The position numbers and the translations under genes are program-made. The notes below the pieces were generated by a model. The model saw nothing but the letters and a program-made list of their open reading frames with translations. It did no database searches and was not told where the DNA came from. This document shows positions 22,440 through 39,825 of a stretch of 64,000 nt of DNA, in pieces. Every line of letters starts with the position of its first letter. Within the stretch, counting starts at the first letter, position 1. This stretch comes from Scylla paramamosain (Eukaryota > Arthropoda > Malacostraca > Decapoda > Portunidae). The DNA lies in the NCBI RefSeq assembly GCF_035594125.1, contig NC_087151.1:32977693-33041692 (forward strand). The letters are read 5' to 3'.

Positions 22440-22575
22440 GTCCTTAGTGGTGAGTTCTTTGGACAAATATGGACGTGTAGAACTAGGTAGATGTGTTTCT
22501 CCTAAAAGGACTGCCACGTGTAGACCTGATGGCTTGTTGCAGCTTCCCTTATTTTCTTATGGTCTTACTTTTCTA
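22440..22575 (+). repeat. dispersed repeat A, copy 2
   Basis: The core at 22511-22560 reads TGCCACGTGTAGACCTGATG then GCTTGTTGCAGCTTCCC..TTATTTTCTTATG. The upstream part GGTAGATGTGTTTCTCCT aligns with copy 3. A forward frame reads ...PDGLLQLPLF..., a peptide string I associate with spurious predictions in decapod genomes (memory, not a search). Confidence 0.75.
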
Positions 22576-23532
<957 letters not shown>

Positions 23533-23845
23533 ATCAACCAGAGAAACCCCGACCAGATTCTGATCCTATGGTGGTCACAAAACTTCTCACTATCTCCTGG
23601 AACCTTACCCTTCATTACCAAAATCCGAGACAACACCTGGGAGACAACACAAGCCTTAGCACACCGTCAGCTCACCTGCAGGACTGCTTTCAGGACGGTG
23701 CCGAGTTTGGGTTTTAATTTTTATGATAATGGTGGTGAAAGAAGAATATGAATGCAGGAAAATGATGAGGCAGATGCCGACAAGAGTTTCTATACTCCAC
23801 TTAAGAGAATGTTAATTTCACCTTCCAGTCTCAGGTGTCATAGGT

Positions 23846-24110
23846 AACCCTTTCATTACTAAACAGCTTACAACCCATTATCGAGTTTTTAGACACTTAA
23901 AATCATTCTGGAGTCTCTTAAATAGTCCTGAAGAGAGGCAATAATAAAACATTCAATTGTCATTTTTTTAATGTGCTCTCTGAATGTTTACAAAGGACAA
24001 GAAACAGTCCTGTAGAAGAGTATAAATTTATCTCCCATTATCGTTTTTTGATGTAGCCACGCAAACAAGTCTTGACAGTCCTCTGGAAGTTAACAATCGA
24101 CTAAAACATC
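23846..24110. repeat. putative dispersed repeat C, copy 1 (with a B-like fragment)
   Basis: Begins TAACCCTTTCATTACTAAAC at 23848, like TAACCCTTTCACTACGAGAC at 27741. Around 23905-23945 it reads TCTGGAGTCTCTTAAATAG then TCCTGAAGAGAG, resembling the 3' end of repeat B. The alignment is weak beyond these blocks. Confidence 0.4.
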
Positions 24111-25361
24111 AGTAAGACGGTAAATGTTCAAATACTGTAATCCTAATGACTGGTAATTTTAAGGTACATTCTCTGGTAATCGGGCAGCATTTTGTCTGAT
24201 GCGGACGCCACAAGCTGAGCAAGGTAATAATAAAGGTAAGCTGAAGTGTTTTGTGGCGCCAATTATCGAGTAACTAAGAAAGAATGCTTGTGGGACGAGA
24301 AGGGACGGTGCAGTGATGATAGTGATAAGCGGTGCTGTTGGGGGATTGGTTAAAACAATGAACTGGATTACCATTATTTTCATTAATATAAGTGTTCCTT
24401 ATATTTTGATGGTGTATTGCTTTATAATGTTCCGACTCAGGTATGGTAAAGCTAAATGTCGCAGGTAAACGACAGTGCAAAATTACTATAACGCGTGCAA
24501 AATGCGAAGCACTTCTCATGAGTGTTAGGGATGATGGGCGAGGTAAGAATAGCCTGCAAGATCCACAACATTACCTTTTATTACGTTTAGTATCTCCTGA
24601 AGCAGTGTACGTAAATCATGATTACAAAAATTATTATGTATATATTTTTCTGTGCATCACGAGTCTTCCCTGTGTGTCACGAAAGGCAACTAAGAAGGGA
24701 TGGAATAACCGGAACTGGTGATCCACACTCAAATATTTTTATTCTTGCAGTGAGATAAAGTACAAGTCTTCAAGGGAGATATCCAATTCACTAACATTAA
24801 ATGATTTCTGTGTTCACGGCAATGCTTCAGAGCTTCTTTGAACACTGCACATGAACAAATCACGAGTGCAAGTGTGATTCTTAAAGACTTCCTGTGTCAC
24901 TTCATCGGCATGCAAACTTTTAACGTGTGACGAATGTCCGTCTTCACCAAAGCCAGATTCTCTCTCTTACACAGCTTTGCCCGAAATAGTCTCGTTGAAC
25001 TGCCTGTGTTTATAGTAAAAAAAAATACGATGATGATGCGCAAGGTCGACGTAAATGTTTAGAATATTCTGAAGCACGACGTGGAGGAACGCGATTATCA
25101 TTTGTTACTTTAAAGATAACGTTTATATTCGCGATTTCTTGTTATGCAAACATATTAAAGCCATTTGTTGACAAAAGACAGGACAAATGTTGAAGTTTTA
25201 GGCGACTTTCGTCAAAGAATCTGGTGTTTCTGCCATTATAATGTTCACGCTGTCTGGAGCAGTGACAGCCTGGAACTGACAAGCTTATAACTATCACTGT
25301 TTACTCTGACGTCCGTCTCATTTCTTTACGAGAATCACACAAGTTTTTAGAAAAGCGAGGA

Positions 25362-25363
<2 letters not shown>
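24111..25363. other. 1.25 kb anonymous DNA
   Basis: Frames of 74-92 codons without recognisable motifs. No microsatellite over 20 bp, which is unusual for this window. Confidence 0.55.

Positions 25364-25458
<95 letters not shown>
25364..25458. repeat. (AG)n microsatellite upstream of repeat D1
   Basis: A 95-bp AG tract located just before repeat D copy 1. Copy 2 has an AG tract in the same relative position. Confidence 0.98.
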
Positions 25459-25459
<1 letters not shown>

Positions 25460-25469
25460 AGGCCTGAGG

Positions 25470-25570
25470 CAGTAATCTCAAACATGGGTTGAAATATTTC
25501 TTTCCGAACGCCGCGCTGTGCAGCGTTACACACATCGTCCTAATTGTAGTCATCACCATCAAAAGCGCAA
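25470..25570. repeat. dispersed repeat D, copy 1
   Basis: TATTTCTTTCCGAACGCCGC..GTGCAGCGTTACACACA..CGTCCTA..CATCACCATC at 25494-25560 aligns at roughly 80% by eye with 30445-30513. No coding sense in either copy. Confidence 0.75.
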
Positions 25571-25875
25571 TATTCATTCAGAGGGTTTCAAAATGACCCT
25601 GAAAATGATGGGTAATCTCAGCCGTGCCTCAAACGTCATTATTTCCCCCTGAAAACGCACTTGCCATGCTATACGACCTCATTTTGCAATTTTCTTTCAA
25701 AACTGACCAATATTTAAGGAAATTTAGGTCTCCACTCACGCTGATGACCGCAGTGTTCAGCCTCAACACAACAATGGGAACATTAACCCCGAGAAAACTG
25801 ATTAATTACCGTGTGTGTGAAGAACTGAGTGGTCTTTTGTACCGCTGACATGTTCGGGATTATAAAATATGATGG

Positions 25876-25876
<1 letters not shown>
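25571..25876. other. anonymous DNA
   Basis: The 74-codon upper-strand frame shows no motif. The words TTTCAAAATGACCCTGA near 25588 faintly resemble repeat B. Confidence 0.45.

Positions 25877-25916
<40 letters not shown>
25877..25916. repeat. (AC)n microsatellite
   Basis: A 40-bp tract followed by GCGTGTGCATGCG. Confidence 0.98.
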
Positions 25917-25918
<2 letters not shown>

Positions 25919-26393
25919 GTGTGCATGCGACGGAGAACACTGCGCATGGCTCGCTCTTTGCGTGTCTGTGCACCAAACTCGCTCGTTATGTTGTCGCCTC
26001 GTTTCCCGTAACTAGCAGTGAGGGAGCAGTTTGTGTATCTGCCACTCGGCCGACTCACCCGCGGCAGGGAGAACGAGAATGCAAGGGAGGGAGGAAGAGA
26101 GGGAAGGAGGGAGGCAGCAAAAGAGAGGAAATGAAGGGGAAGGAAAAGTGATTTAGTATGAAGGAAGCGGCAGTCTGACCCCCCCAGTCCAGATATTGCG
26201 TTGGACTCTGCTGACCAATAGCCTGAGTCCTTGATCGAGCCATAACTCATCCCTCACTGGCCCTCCAAGGAAGTTACGTCCACTGATGTGTATTACAACT
26301 TGAAGTTTAATGAAGTTTTCCACTCGGTGAAAAGAACGGCGGCAGAGTAACAAAGGAAGACGAAAACCAATACGTTTGGCTCGAGGGCTGCAC
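25917..26393. other. anonymous DNA, purine-rich centre
   Basis: 26070-26150 is nearly pure A/G. The lower-strand 155-codon frame across 25783-26250 runs through the AC tract and has no recognised domain. Confidence 0.5.
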
Positions 26394-26720
26394 GAGGAGG
26401 AGGAGGAGGAGGAGGAGGAGGAGGAGAAACATTAAGATGAGAAGGAAGAGAAGGAGAATGAACATCGAATAGAAGAGGAACGAAAGGAAAAATGAAAGAC
26501 GACGACGGAGGAAGAAAAGAAGAAGAAAAAGAAGAAGAAGAAGAAGAAGAAGAAGAAGAAGAAGAAGAAGAAGAAGAAGAAGAAGAAGAAGAAGAAGAAA
26601 AAGAAGAGGAGGAGGAGGAGGAGGAGGAGGAGGAGGAGGAGGAGGAGGAGGAGGAGGAGGAGGAGGAAAAAAAGAACACGAAGAAGAAAAAGGAGAAGAG
26701 GAAGAAGAAGAAAAATAAAA
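26394..26720. repeat. purine block (GGA)n, (GAA)n, (GGA)n
   Basis: GGA at 26394-26426, A/G-rich linker, GAA at about 26530-26606, GGA at 26605-26667, then mixed GAA to 26718. The lower strand is poly-Ser/Pro/Leu in all three frames, so those frames are not genes. Confidence 0.96.
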
Positions 26721-26844
26721 GAAGGAGCGCAGAGTGAAGGGCCGTCTCCACAGTACGTCTATAAATAATAAAGATGGAAGGAGATCCCTTCTCCCAACGC
26801 CGAAGAGTGATGCTTTTTCCCTCATCAGCGATAGCACAATGTTT

Positions 26845-26846
<2 letters not shown>

Positions 26847-26891
<45 letters not shown>
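26847..26891. repeat. (AG)n microsatellite
   Basis: A perfect tract of about 45 bp. Confidence 0.98.
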
Positions 26892-26893
<2 letters not shown>

Positions 26894-27306
26894 AAAATAT
26901 TCACTTCTATCTGACAATGTAATTAAAAAAAAGATTGACAAGAATAACAACCACATCTATTATACAAATATGTCGAAGTGTCTAGCTAAACACTGACCGG
27001 AAAATATGGAGAAATCGGAAAGAAAACGGAGGAGAAATGGAGAGGCAGAAAGAAAAAATAAAGTAATAATAATAATAATAACAATAACTCAAATAGACGA
27101 ACAAAAACAGCAATAATGTGGTTGTACATGCTGGCTGAGATTTCCCACGTTAGTCAATGAACAGGTGAGTATAATTAGTGAGCTCAGGTAATGAAAAGGT
27201 CCACACAATGCGCTCCGATGATTTCTGTCCAAAACACTCACGGCGCGGATCACACTGAGGACTTTTAGTTTTTCTTCTTTTCCTTGCTGCCATACGTCCT
27301 ATCCCA

Positions 27307-27310
<4 letters not shown>
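26892..27310. other. anonymous DNA with short (TAA)n
   Basis: TAA triplets at 27063-27088. Otherwise unremarkable. Confidence 0.55.

Positions 27311-27377
<67 letters not shown>
27311..27377. repeat. (TC)n microsatellite
   Basis: A perfect 67-bp tract preceded by a C run. Confidence 0.98.
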
Positions 27378-27378
<1 letters not shown>

Positions 27379-27740
27379 AGCCAGAATCAGCCGCGTTAAG
27401 CCGACTGTAAGCTCACGTCTGCCCAAACTCCACGTATTAAAAATAAATGACGTAACGTGACCCGCAGCAACACGCCTTTTTGGAGTAGTGTGTGCACGAG
27501 CTGCTGCCGAGAGCTTGGAATTATTTTTCGTCATTAACACTTAACAAAAGGTCTTAGAATGTCTCACAGCCTCTGCCCTGCGTCTCAAAAGTTAGAATGT
27601 GTCATTATCATCGTCCTGAGTCCCTGAGGTACACACTCGTGCCCCTCGACCTCCACTGGGGCTCACGACAGGAAGGTATTGAGTTCGTGGAATGCGAGTC
27701 GTGAAGTAATGGTATCTTAGGCAGTACCTTACCTCCCTTC
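27378..27740. other. anonymous DNA
   Basis: No frame of 60 codons and no recognised repeat. Confidence 0.55.
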
Positions 27741-27959
27741 AGTAACCCTTTCACTACGAGACAGCTTCTCATGATCAGCTACAACTTCAACTTCTATTTT
27801 TGTATTGATTTGTTGGTGTTTTACAAAGTGTTGCACCTTAGGAAGGACAGAAGTTAATCTTGTATTTTATTGTTTTGTGTGAGTGGTCATGTAAGTCATT
27901 TTTTAGGTCGTTCTAAAAGTTAAAAAAAAGGATGACCATATTAGTAAAAGGGTTAAGGA
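27741..27959. mobile_element. putative MITE-like repeat C, copy 2
   Basis: The left end TAACCCTTTCACTA (27741) and right end TAGTAAAAGGGTTAAGG (27942-27958) are imperfect terminal inverted repeats about 215 bp apart. GTAA/TTAA at the ends recalls piggyBac-type non-autonomous elements. This is inference from termini alone; no transposase is present. Confidence 0.45.
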
Positions 27960-27984
27960 ACATGCTCTGATATATGTCTGCATC

Positions 27985-28137
27985 TCAACTACTTTCTAAA
28001 AGTTCTTGTTGAAATTACACGGGTTATTAAGGGTGTTTTTATAGTTATAGTGGTAGACTAACAATGTTTCCACCATTATTACATTTTGAGGACCCGGCTA
28101 ATCATCTCTGTGATCTTTGAAAGCGGTCGTGATGAGG
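27985..28137 (+). repeat. dispersed repeat B, copy 1
   Basis: Shares CAACTACTTTCTAAAAGTT, GTTGAAATTACACGGGTTAT, TAGTGGTAGACTAACAA and AATCATCTCTGTGATCTTTG with the other B copies. It lies about 25 bp after repeat C. Confidence 0.75.
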
Positions 28138-28177
28138 TAGCAAAACGTTTCAGATCACGGGCCTAAGAATCTTTTTA

Positions 28178-28470
<293 letters not shown>

Positions 28471-28560
28471 ATAACTTTAAAAAATTGTTCCTTCGAATAG
28501 CTTATTTTTTAGTAGTCATATATTTGCTTAATCTGCCTCTTTCTTCTCTGCCTCTCTCAT

Positions 28561-29116
28561 TTAAATTTATACGATTCTATTTTGTTTAGTTTGGCCGCCT
28601 CATCATAGTAAAATTTGCTTCTACGATTTAGATAATTTGGCATTTTACTCATTATTGAAGCATTTATCTATCTTTTTTGGCTTATATGCTAATACCATGT
28701 TGTCATCTACTCATAATCAACACGCACCACCGCAACCCACACTCATTTCACAGGAGGTAGAGGCGGAGGCGGAGGAGGTAAAGGTGAAGGTCATGGTCAA
28801 GGAAAATGGTAAACATGATCACCCTGTTGCATCAAATAACCGCACGTGTCGCTCATTAAAAAACATACTCACAAAAAAAAAAACATGTGGCCTAACGATC
28901 CTCCTGCAGCTGTCCATCTTTTCCCAAATTATAAATCCATCCGTCCACTTCACCTGCAGCGGTTGTTAATGAAGATTCCGGGAGGAGGAGGACGAAATGC
29001 CGTGCCGTGTGTGTTTTTTTTTTTATTTACTTTTCTACTCTCTTTTTTTCTCAGGTCAGTACAGGACACTTGAATTATGGGAGGAATTACGGTCGATATA
29101 TAGACAATTATACCCT
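28561..29116. other. anonymous DNA
   Basis: A 110-codon frame at 28637-28969 contains a GAGGCGGAGG-type stretch and an A run. I recognise no domain. Short A and T runs lie near 28875 and 29013. Confidence 0.5.
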
Positions 29117-29420
29117 TAGTTTGTGGGCAGTGTAGGAGATGGTGGTGGTGGTGGACGTGGTGGTGAGGACGTGGCATAGCGTGGCAACGGAAAGGTAATG
29201 GTGTATGAGAGATCGAGCAGCTGTAGATGTAGTAGTGATGCAGAGAAAAAAAAAAAAAAGTGAAAGTGATTATGTACGTTCTTAAGTTTGTGGGAAGTAT
29301 AGGAGATGATGTAGATGGTGGAGGTGATGGTGAGAACGTGGAATAGGGTGCTATTGGATTGGTAATGGCGTATGAGAGGTCGAGCAGCGGTGTATGTGGC
29401 AGTGAAAAAGAAAGAAATAA
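29117..29420. repeat. tandem duplication, ~167-bp unit
   Basis: TTAGTTTGTGGGCAGTGTAG at 29117 recurs as TTAAGTTTGTGGGAAGTATAG near 29282. The copies then share TGGTGAGRACGTGG, GGTAATGGYGTATGAGAG and TCGAGCAGC. The reverse-strand 131-codon frame is a translation of both copies. Confidence 0.88.
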
Positions 29421-29915
<495 letters not shown>

Positions 29916-30023
29916 CCGTGCACGTAAGGGTAAAAATCAGATAATAATGTTTCTTTCATCTAAACTCATGTCGTGGTTTCATATTAGCTTTACCAAACTT
30001 TACAGGTGACGCAACAATACCAG

Positions 30024-30049
30024 GTGTGTGTGTGTGTGTGTGTGTGTGT
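30024..30049. repeat. (GT)n short microsatellite
   Basis: 13 GT units, about 110 bp after the longer GT array. Confidence 0.95.
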
Positions 30050-30291
30050 AGGTGTGTAAAAATCATGTTTGTAATGGTGATTATATTTTATTTTTCATTC
30101 CGCGTCTGTGTGTCTTAATCTGTGTAAGTGTTAGTGTTGTATGATAACAGTGGCGTATCTCTCATATGCATGTCATCCTGAAGTGTTGCTCTTGACCAAG
30201 GCCGCAGTCACCGGTGAGGTAACTGAAGCAACACGTAAACATCATATTGATTCAAGCAGAGATATCTTAAGAACGGATAAGTAAAAACAAG

Positions 30292-30408
<117 letters not shown>

Positions 30409-30439
30409 TCAATGACAAGAGAATATAAACTAAAATACC

Positions 30440-30530
30440 GTTTAAAGTATTTCTTTCCAGACGCAGCCCCGTGCAGCATTACTCACAACGTCCTATTTGC
30501 ATCCATCACCATCGAAATAACAGTGGTGCT
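30440..30530. repeat. dispersed repeat D, copy 2
   Basis: TATTTCTTTCCAGACGCAGC..GTGCAGCATTACTCACA..CGTCCTA..CATCACCATC, the partner of 25494-25560. It is followed at 30598 by repeat B, so B and D may be parts of one larger element. Confidence 0.75.
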
Positions 30531-30597
30531 TCTTCAGCTCACTCGAGAACAAGTACAAAGGCTCGTAGTCTTAAACATATGGGCGTTCTATCCTGAC

Positions 30598-30756
30598 TAT
30601 TTTCAATGGGGTTTAGTATAACTTTATAAGAAATTCCAATGGTGTTTTCATAATCCTAGTGGCAGTCTGACATGGATTCTGCGTTATCACTCTCAGAAAC
30701 ACTCATCAGAACACGATATATCATCTGTGGCCTTTCAAAATGGTCCTGATGAGAAA
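30598..30756 (+). repeat. dispersed repeat B, copy 2
   Basis: Shares TCCTAGTGGCAGTCTGACA, CACTCTCAGAAACACTCATC and CTGTGGCCTTTCAAAATGG then TCCTGATGAG with the family. Confidence 0.78.
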
Positions 30757-31245
30757 ATTAAGAGCTAAAGAACGCAAGTCCGAATGGAAGGAGAGGGAGG
30801 ATTTGCTACGCCAGGCCATCGGCACAACACACACCATCCTTTCCACCCAACATTCGTCCATCCATCCCTCCCTCCCTCGCTGGCCTTCCCCTGCCCGCAC
30901 CCTCGTCGCCTCAAGCCTCAGTAGTTTTTTTTATTCATTTTTTTTTATACGTATATTCCCTGAGCCTGCCCCTAACACAGTCCTCTCGTGTTTTGTGTGT
31001 GTGGAATTTTACGTTGTAGTTTTTACCATTCTGTCAGTCTGCCACGGCCAATCTCCCTCTGTGATGACGGAAAAGAGCCTCTCCAGAAAGGTTCCCGGTT
31101 ACTTCCTCTGTCACCCTCCTCCCCTCGCCACCCGCCAGCAGCATCAGGTTCCTCCCAGGCAGCCGGAATGTCCCCCTCCTCCCCCACACACGACTGCAGA
31201 AGGACTAGAGGAGCGTAATAGAACTCACGTTACTCAGATTTACTA

Positions 31246-31247
<2 letters not shown>
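30757..31247. other. anonymous DNA
   Basis: An upper-strand 168-codon frame (30740-31246) begins inside repeat B, runs through a T-rich stretch and is Pro-rich at the end. No domain recognised, so I do not call it a gene. Confidence 0.5.

Positions 31248-31298
<51 letters not shown>
31248..31298. repeat. (AG)n microsatellite
   Basis: A perfect tract of about 51 bp. Confidence 0.98.
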
Positions 31299-31302
<4 letters not shown>

Positions 31303-31878
31303 TTTTATCGTCCTCAATAACATTCTCACTGTTTTGAGAACAACATTTCCGGTTTTATACAACGAAAATTATCATGCGAACGGAGGTGCATGATTTGAAT
31401 TAACTTTGTCTGTAATGGATGATGAAGCATGTAATGTAGATTCCGAAAAGTAGTATTAAAGATATACGCACGTATTTTCCAACACTGGTCTTGATCTTCA
31501 TTCTGAAACTGTATCGGGTGAACTCTGTATTTGTCTCAGCCAATACAAAGACTACCACTCAATGAGACGAGGTTAAGACGCCACCGCAAATCAAGTAATG
31601 CAAAACCCACGAAAATCACGGCAAACTCTATTATCAACTGTTGCATCTCCAATAACGTGGTTTGCTTAATCGTCGTGGTCTTCTAATGTGATGTATTACG
31701 CGGGTATATTATATCTTTCGCCATTTTTTCCGTTTTTTTTTTTTTTGGTGGGGAGGGTTTCAGTTTTCAGACTAGAGATGCATCATAGCAAAAGAAAGGA
31801 GAGAAGTTGTGATGTATATCTAGATTTTATAGCGTTTGGTTATGCTCCAACTATATATTTTTTTCTCATTTTTACTTT

Positions 31879-31881
<3 letters not shown>
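31299..31881. other. anonymous DNA
   Basis: T run of 14 at 31733-31746 followed by GGTGGGGAGGG. No gene recognised. Confidence 0.55.

Positions 31882-33424
<1,543 letters not shown>

Positions 33425-33501
<77 letters not shown>
33425..33501. repeat. (AG)n microsatellite
   Basis: A perfect tract of about 77 bp. Confidence 0.98.
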
Positions 33502-33504
<3 letters not shown>

Positions 33505-33630
33505 TTCAATGTGATTCTGCTTCCTTCTTCAGAAGTGAGAGTACCAAAGTAAAATACATCAAAGCATTATCATCACGTTAGATATTAAAGTTAAGTTTAT
33601 TTTCACAGCTAAATTTCTAATGAATAGCTT

Positions 33631-33632
<2 letters not shown>

Positions 33633-33661
<29 letters not shown>
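33633..33661. repeat. (GT)n microsatellite
   Basis: About 14 GT units. Confidence 0.96.
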
Positions 33662-33663
<2 letters not shown>

Positions 33664-33759
33664 AAAAGCCACTACATCATCAGGTATAATTAAAACGAGA
33701 CGAACCAATGAAGCAGTGTCAGAGATTAATGATGATTATCAGACAAGATTGAATAAAGG

Positions 33760-33761
<2 letters not shown>

Positions 33762-33829
<68 letters not shown>
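33762..33829. repeat. (TC)n microsatellite
   Basis: A perfect 68-bp tract. Confidence 0.98.
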
Positions 33830-33831
<2 letters not shown>

Positions 33832-34384
33832 GTGACCCCATGCCCTTCACTGGACTCCCGTCACTCTGAGTCTCACATCGCGGCTGACAGTCCACTCAGG
33901 AGGGTTGTGAGGGGACGGAGTTTTGAGCACACACGACTTTCCTATCATCTCGCAGCTGACCAGCCCGGCGCCTCGTCCACACCGCGGCTGTCGGCACGAG
34001 AGAACGGACGACACGCAAGACCCGAACCGCAAGGCGTAAAAAGGAAAAGCAAAAGGAAAGGAAGAAAGCTTGTAAATCTTGACTTATAATGACTGACACG
34101 AAGAATAATGGATAATCAATAAAAGACAATTAAATACATCGTAACTGGGAGAACAAAAAAAAAACATATAACATCGTAACTGACCCCGCGTAAAGTAAAA
34201 CATACTTTTTTTTGGGGGGGAAGCGGAAATGATAATAAAAACAATCACCAGTGGATTGAATTTTCAAAGTATGATGAGAACTTTAAATTAAATTACGAAT
34301 AAAATATAAAAGCAGAGAGAAAAAAAGAAAGAAAAACAATACACAAATGAACAAAAACAAGGCATTTTACATTTTCTATAAGTC
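33830..34384. other. GC-rich patch then A-rich DNA
   Basis: 33830-34030 is GC-rich and open on both strands with frames under 90 codons. 34040-34384 is A-rich. CATCGTAACTG occurs twice, 34 bp apart, near 34138 and 34172. Confidence 0.5.
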
Positions 34385-34870
34385 ATAAGATTAAAGGCAC
34401 GACAACATGTAACTGAAAAAAAAGTAGAATAAGAAAAGATGAAATTGCATAAAGGACAATAAAAAAATAAAAAAAAACATCAAAACACGCTTCAAAGGGC
34501 CTCTTTTCTATATAAGATGCGTTCCTCTCGGCCAGCGCCCCTCTAACATAAAAATAAATAAATAAATAAATAAATAAAATACCAAAAACTGAAACTTACC
34601 TAAAACATGTAATAAAAACAACAATATTTAGCATTGTGGACACGTTACAACAAATCTCACATCTTCCATCCGCTATAACACTAAAAGCGCTGCAATATGA
34701 AACTGAATAACGCACAATAATTACAATAAATAAAAATTACATAACACACAAGAATGTAAACTCATCTGACAAAAAAAAACAACAATACTTAACATTATGA
34801 ATACTTTATAACAAATGCCACGTATAACACTAAAAGCACAGCAATATGAGAGGCATTAAGGGACAATGAG
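34385..34870. repeat. degenerate ~147-bp tandem repeat, 3-4 units
   Basis: CTAAAAGCGCTGCAATATGA at 34681 recurs as CTAAAAGCACAGCAATATGA at 34830 (149 bp) and as a diverged form at 34390 (about two periods upstream). AACAACAATAYTTARCATT recurs likewise. The missing unit near 34535 holds an (AAAT)n tract at 34552-34580. Confidence 0.7.
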
Positions 34871-35071
34871 AAGGGAGCATTACACCTTGAAGACCACGGG
34901 GGCTGATCCGGACAGGTGAGAGGCGCGGCTGGTGTTCTCGAGTCATTAGCGAGGGTGAGAGAAAAGGGTAAACACAGGAGCGAAATACAAACACGTGGAG
35001 CAAGTACAAGTAACTCAATCCACTATTTACAAGACACAAACACTGCATCTCGCCTCCACTCCCCACCCAGG

Positions 35072-36542
<1,471 letters not shown>

Positions 36543-36692
36543 ATGACAGCTCCTCAGTAACTCGATAAATAAGTGGTTCCGCTCCACACATTCCACTCAC
36601 TAATTTTGATGTGAAAGAGATGTTGTGTGATAATTTGAAGCAGGTGTATCGCTTAATCTAATGTCGTTTTCTTTTACTCTTTATCCATCTAC

Positions 36693-36821
<129 letters not shown>

Positions 36822-36851
36822 TAAATGATAGATTACTAAGGTTACGTGTGC

Positions 36852-36936
36852 ACCTTGACGAATTTTGATAGGAAATTGATGCTAAATGATAATAATTATC
36901 ATTTAGCATCAATTTCCTATCAAAATTCGTCAAGGT
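36852..36936. repeat. perfect 85-bp palindrome (42-bp arms, 1-nt loop)
   Basis: The left arm 36852-36893 starts ACCTTGACGAATTTTGATAG. The right arm 36895-36936 is its exact reverse complement ending ATCAAAATTCGTCAAGGT. The centre is the single A at 36894. The arms are mixed-composition sequence, not simple repeat. Complementarity stops abruptly on both sides. No transposon termini or target duplication seen. Confidence 0.97.
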
Positions 36937-37409
36937 ATAATTATTATAAACTGAGGGTGTCACTTGATGTACGAGTTTCCTTCTATCTTTTTTTTTTTTT
37001 TTTACATCTAGTAAAATGATGAAATTATGACACTTTCCTAAGGTTACATCCTGCATATGGTTTGTGTACCTTGACTGCCAGCCGCACAACGCATCACTAA
37101 CTTCACCAATACTAATAATTCACCAAAAAATCTAATATTCACAATCCAGTTTTGTTATTTGCCTGATTCCATGTAATAACAATGTGAGACATGTAATATT
37201 TATTACACGTCCAGGAGTTAGTTTTGTTTTTAAACATAACATTTAAACAAAAACGAATATGCACATAACTTATTAATCAATTTGCTTTTTTTTTTTTTTT
37301 ACCGACTATCACCACAATTATTTCGTTACATTCCTCATCTACAAAATTAAGCGCGATGATTTTGAATAGAAAAGACTTAGTAATCACGATGTTACTGTCT
37401 TGTCAATCC
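36937..37409. other. anonymous A+T-rich DNA
   Basis: T runs at 36988-37003 and about 37287-37300. At 37040-37078 the words CCTAAGGTTACAT and GTGTACCTTGACT echo the sequence just left of the palindrome (36837-36859), suggesting a diverged duplicate. Confidence 0.55.
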
Positions 37410-37521
37410 AGTTAAGAGAATATTAGATACAGGAACAGGGATGATAGGTATGCATCTTTCGTACAGGCGCTGCCAGGAGTAGACCTGATTGTTTCTTGCA
37501 CTTTCATTTATGATATGTTCT
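37410..37521 (+). repeat. dispersed repeat A, copy 3
   Basis: AAGAGAATATTAGATACAGG, GGTATGCATCTTTCGTACAG, then GCTGCCAGGAGTAGACCTGA and TTGTTTCTTGCA. It extends further 5' than copy 1 and is the most diverged at the 3' end. Confidence 0.7.
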
Positions 37522-37751
37522 AACGCTGAGTGTTGTGGTGGTGACGGACGAAGGTACAACCGTGGCGTGAGCTGAAGCTGGACGGTTAGTTGTCTTTTTT
37601 TATTATTAATTTATTTTTGGGGACATGAATGGATAACGAGGCAAATGAGTTAATCGTTCGTCCATTAGGGAGAAGTTAAATATTTCTTGGGTCACGATAC
37701 TTTTCCACAATTTGAAAACATCTTGACACGACAACACCAGGTCTCCCCCCC

Positions 37752-37761
37752 CTCTCTCTCT

Positions 37762-37823
<62 letters not shown>
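37752..37823. repeat. (TC)n with internal C run
   Basis: TC interrupted at about 37763-37770 by a C run, then perfect TC to 37823. Confidence 0.96.
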
Positions 37824-37826
<3 letters not shown>

Positions 37827-37986
37827 CCTACAACTCAAACTCCAGGAAAGGAGATTCAAGACGCCGTTAGGATTAAAATTCATGTCTTTGAAGCCTTGTA
37901 CTTTTGTTTGTTTGAGGCGCCAGAAGCGGATACACTTTGTTTTACTCTCATATTTATTTATTTATTTATGTCCTGGCGTGCCTCCA

Positions 37987-39733
<1,747 letters not shown>

Positions 39734-39818
<85 letters not shown>
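39734..39818. repeat. (TC)n microsatellite
   Basis: A perfect tract of about 85 bp followed by pyrimidine-rich DNA to about 40035. Confidence 0.98.
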
Positions 39819-39825
<7 letters not shown>

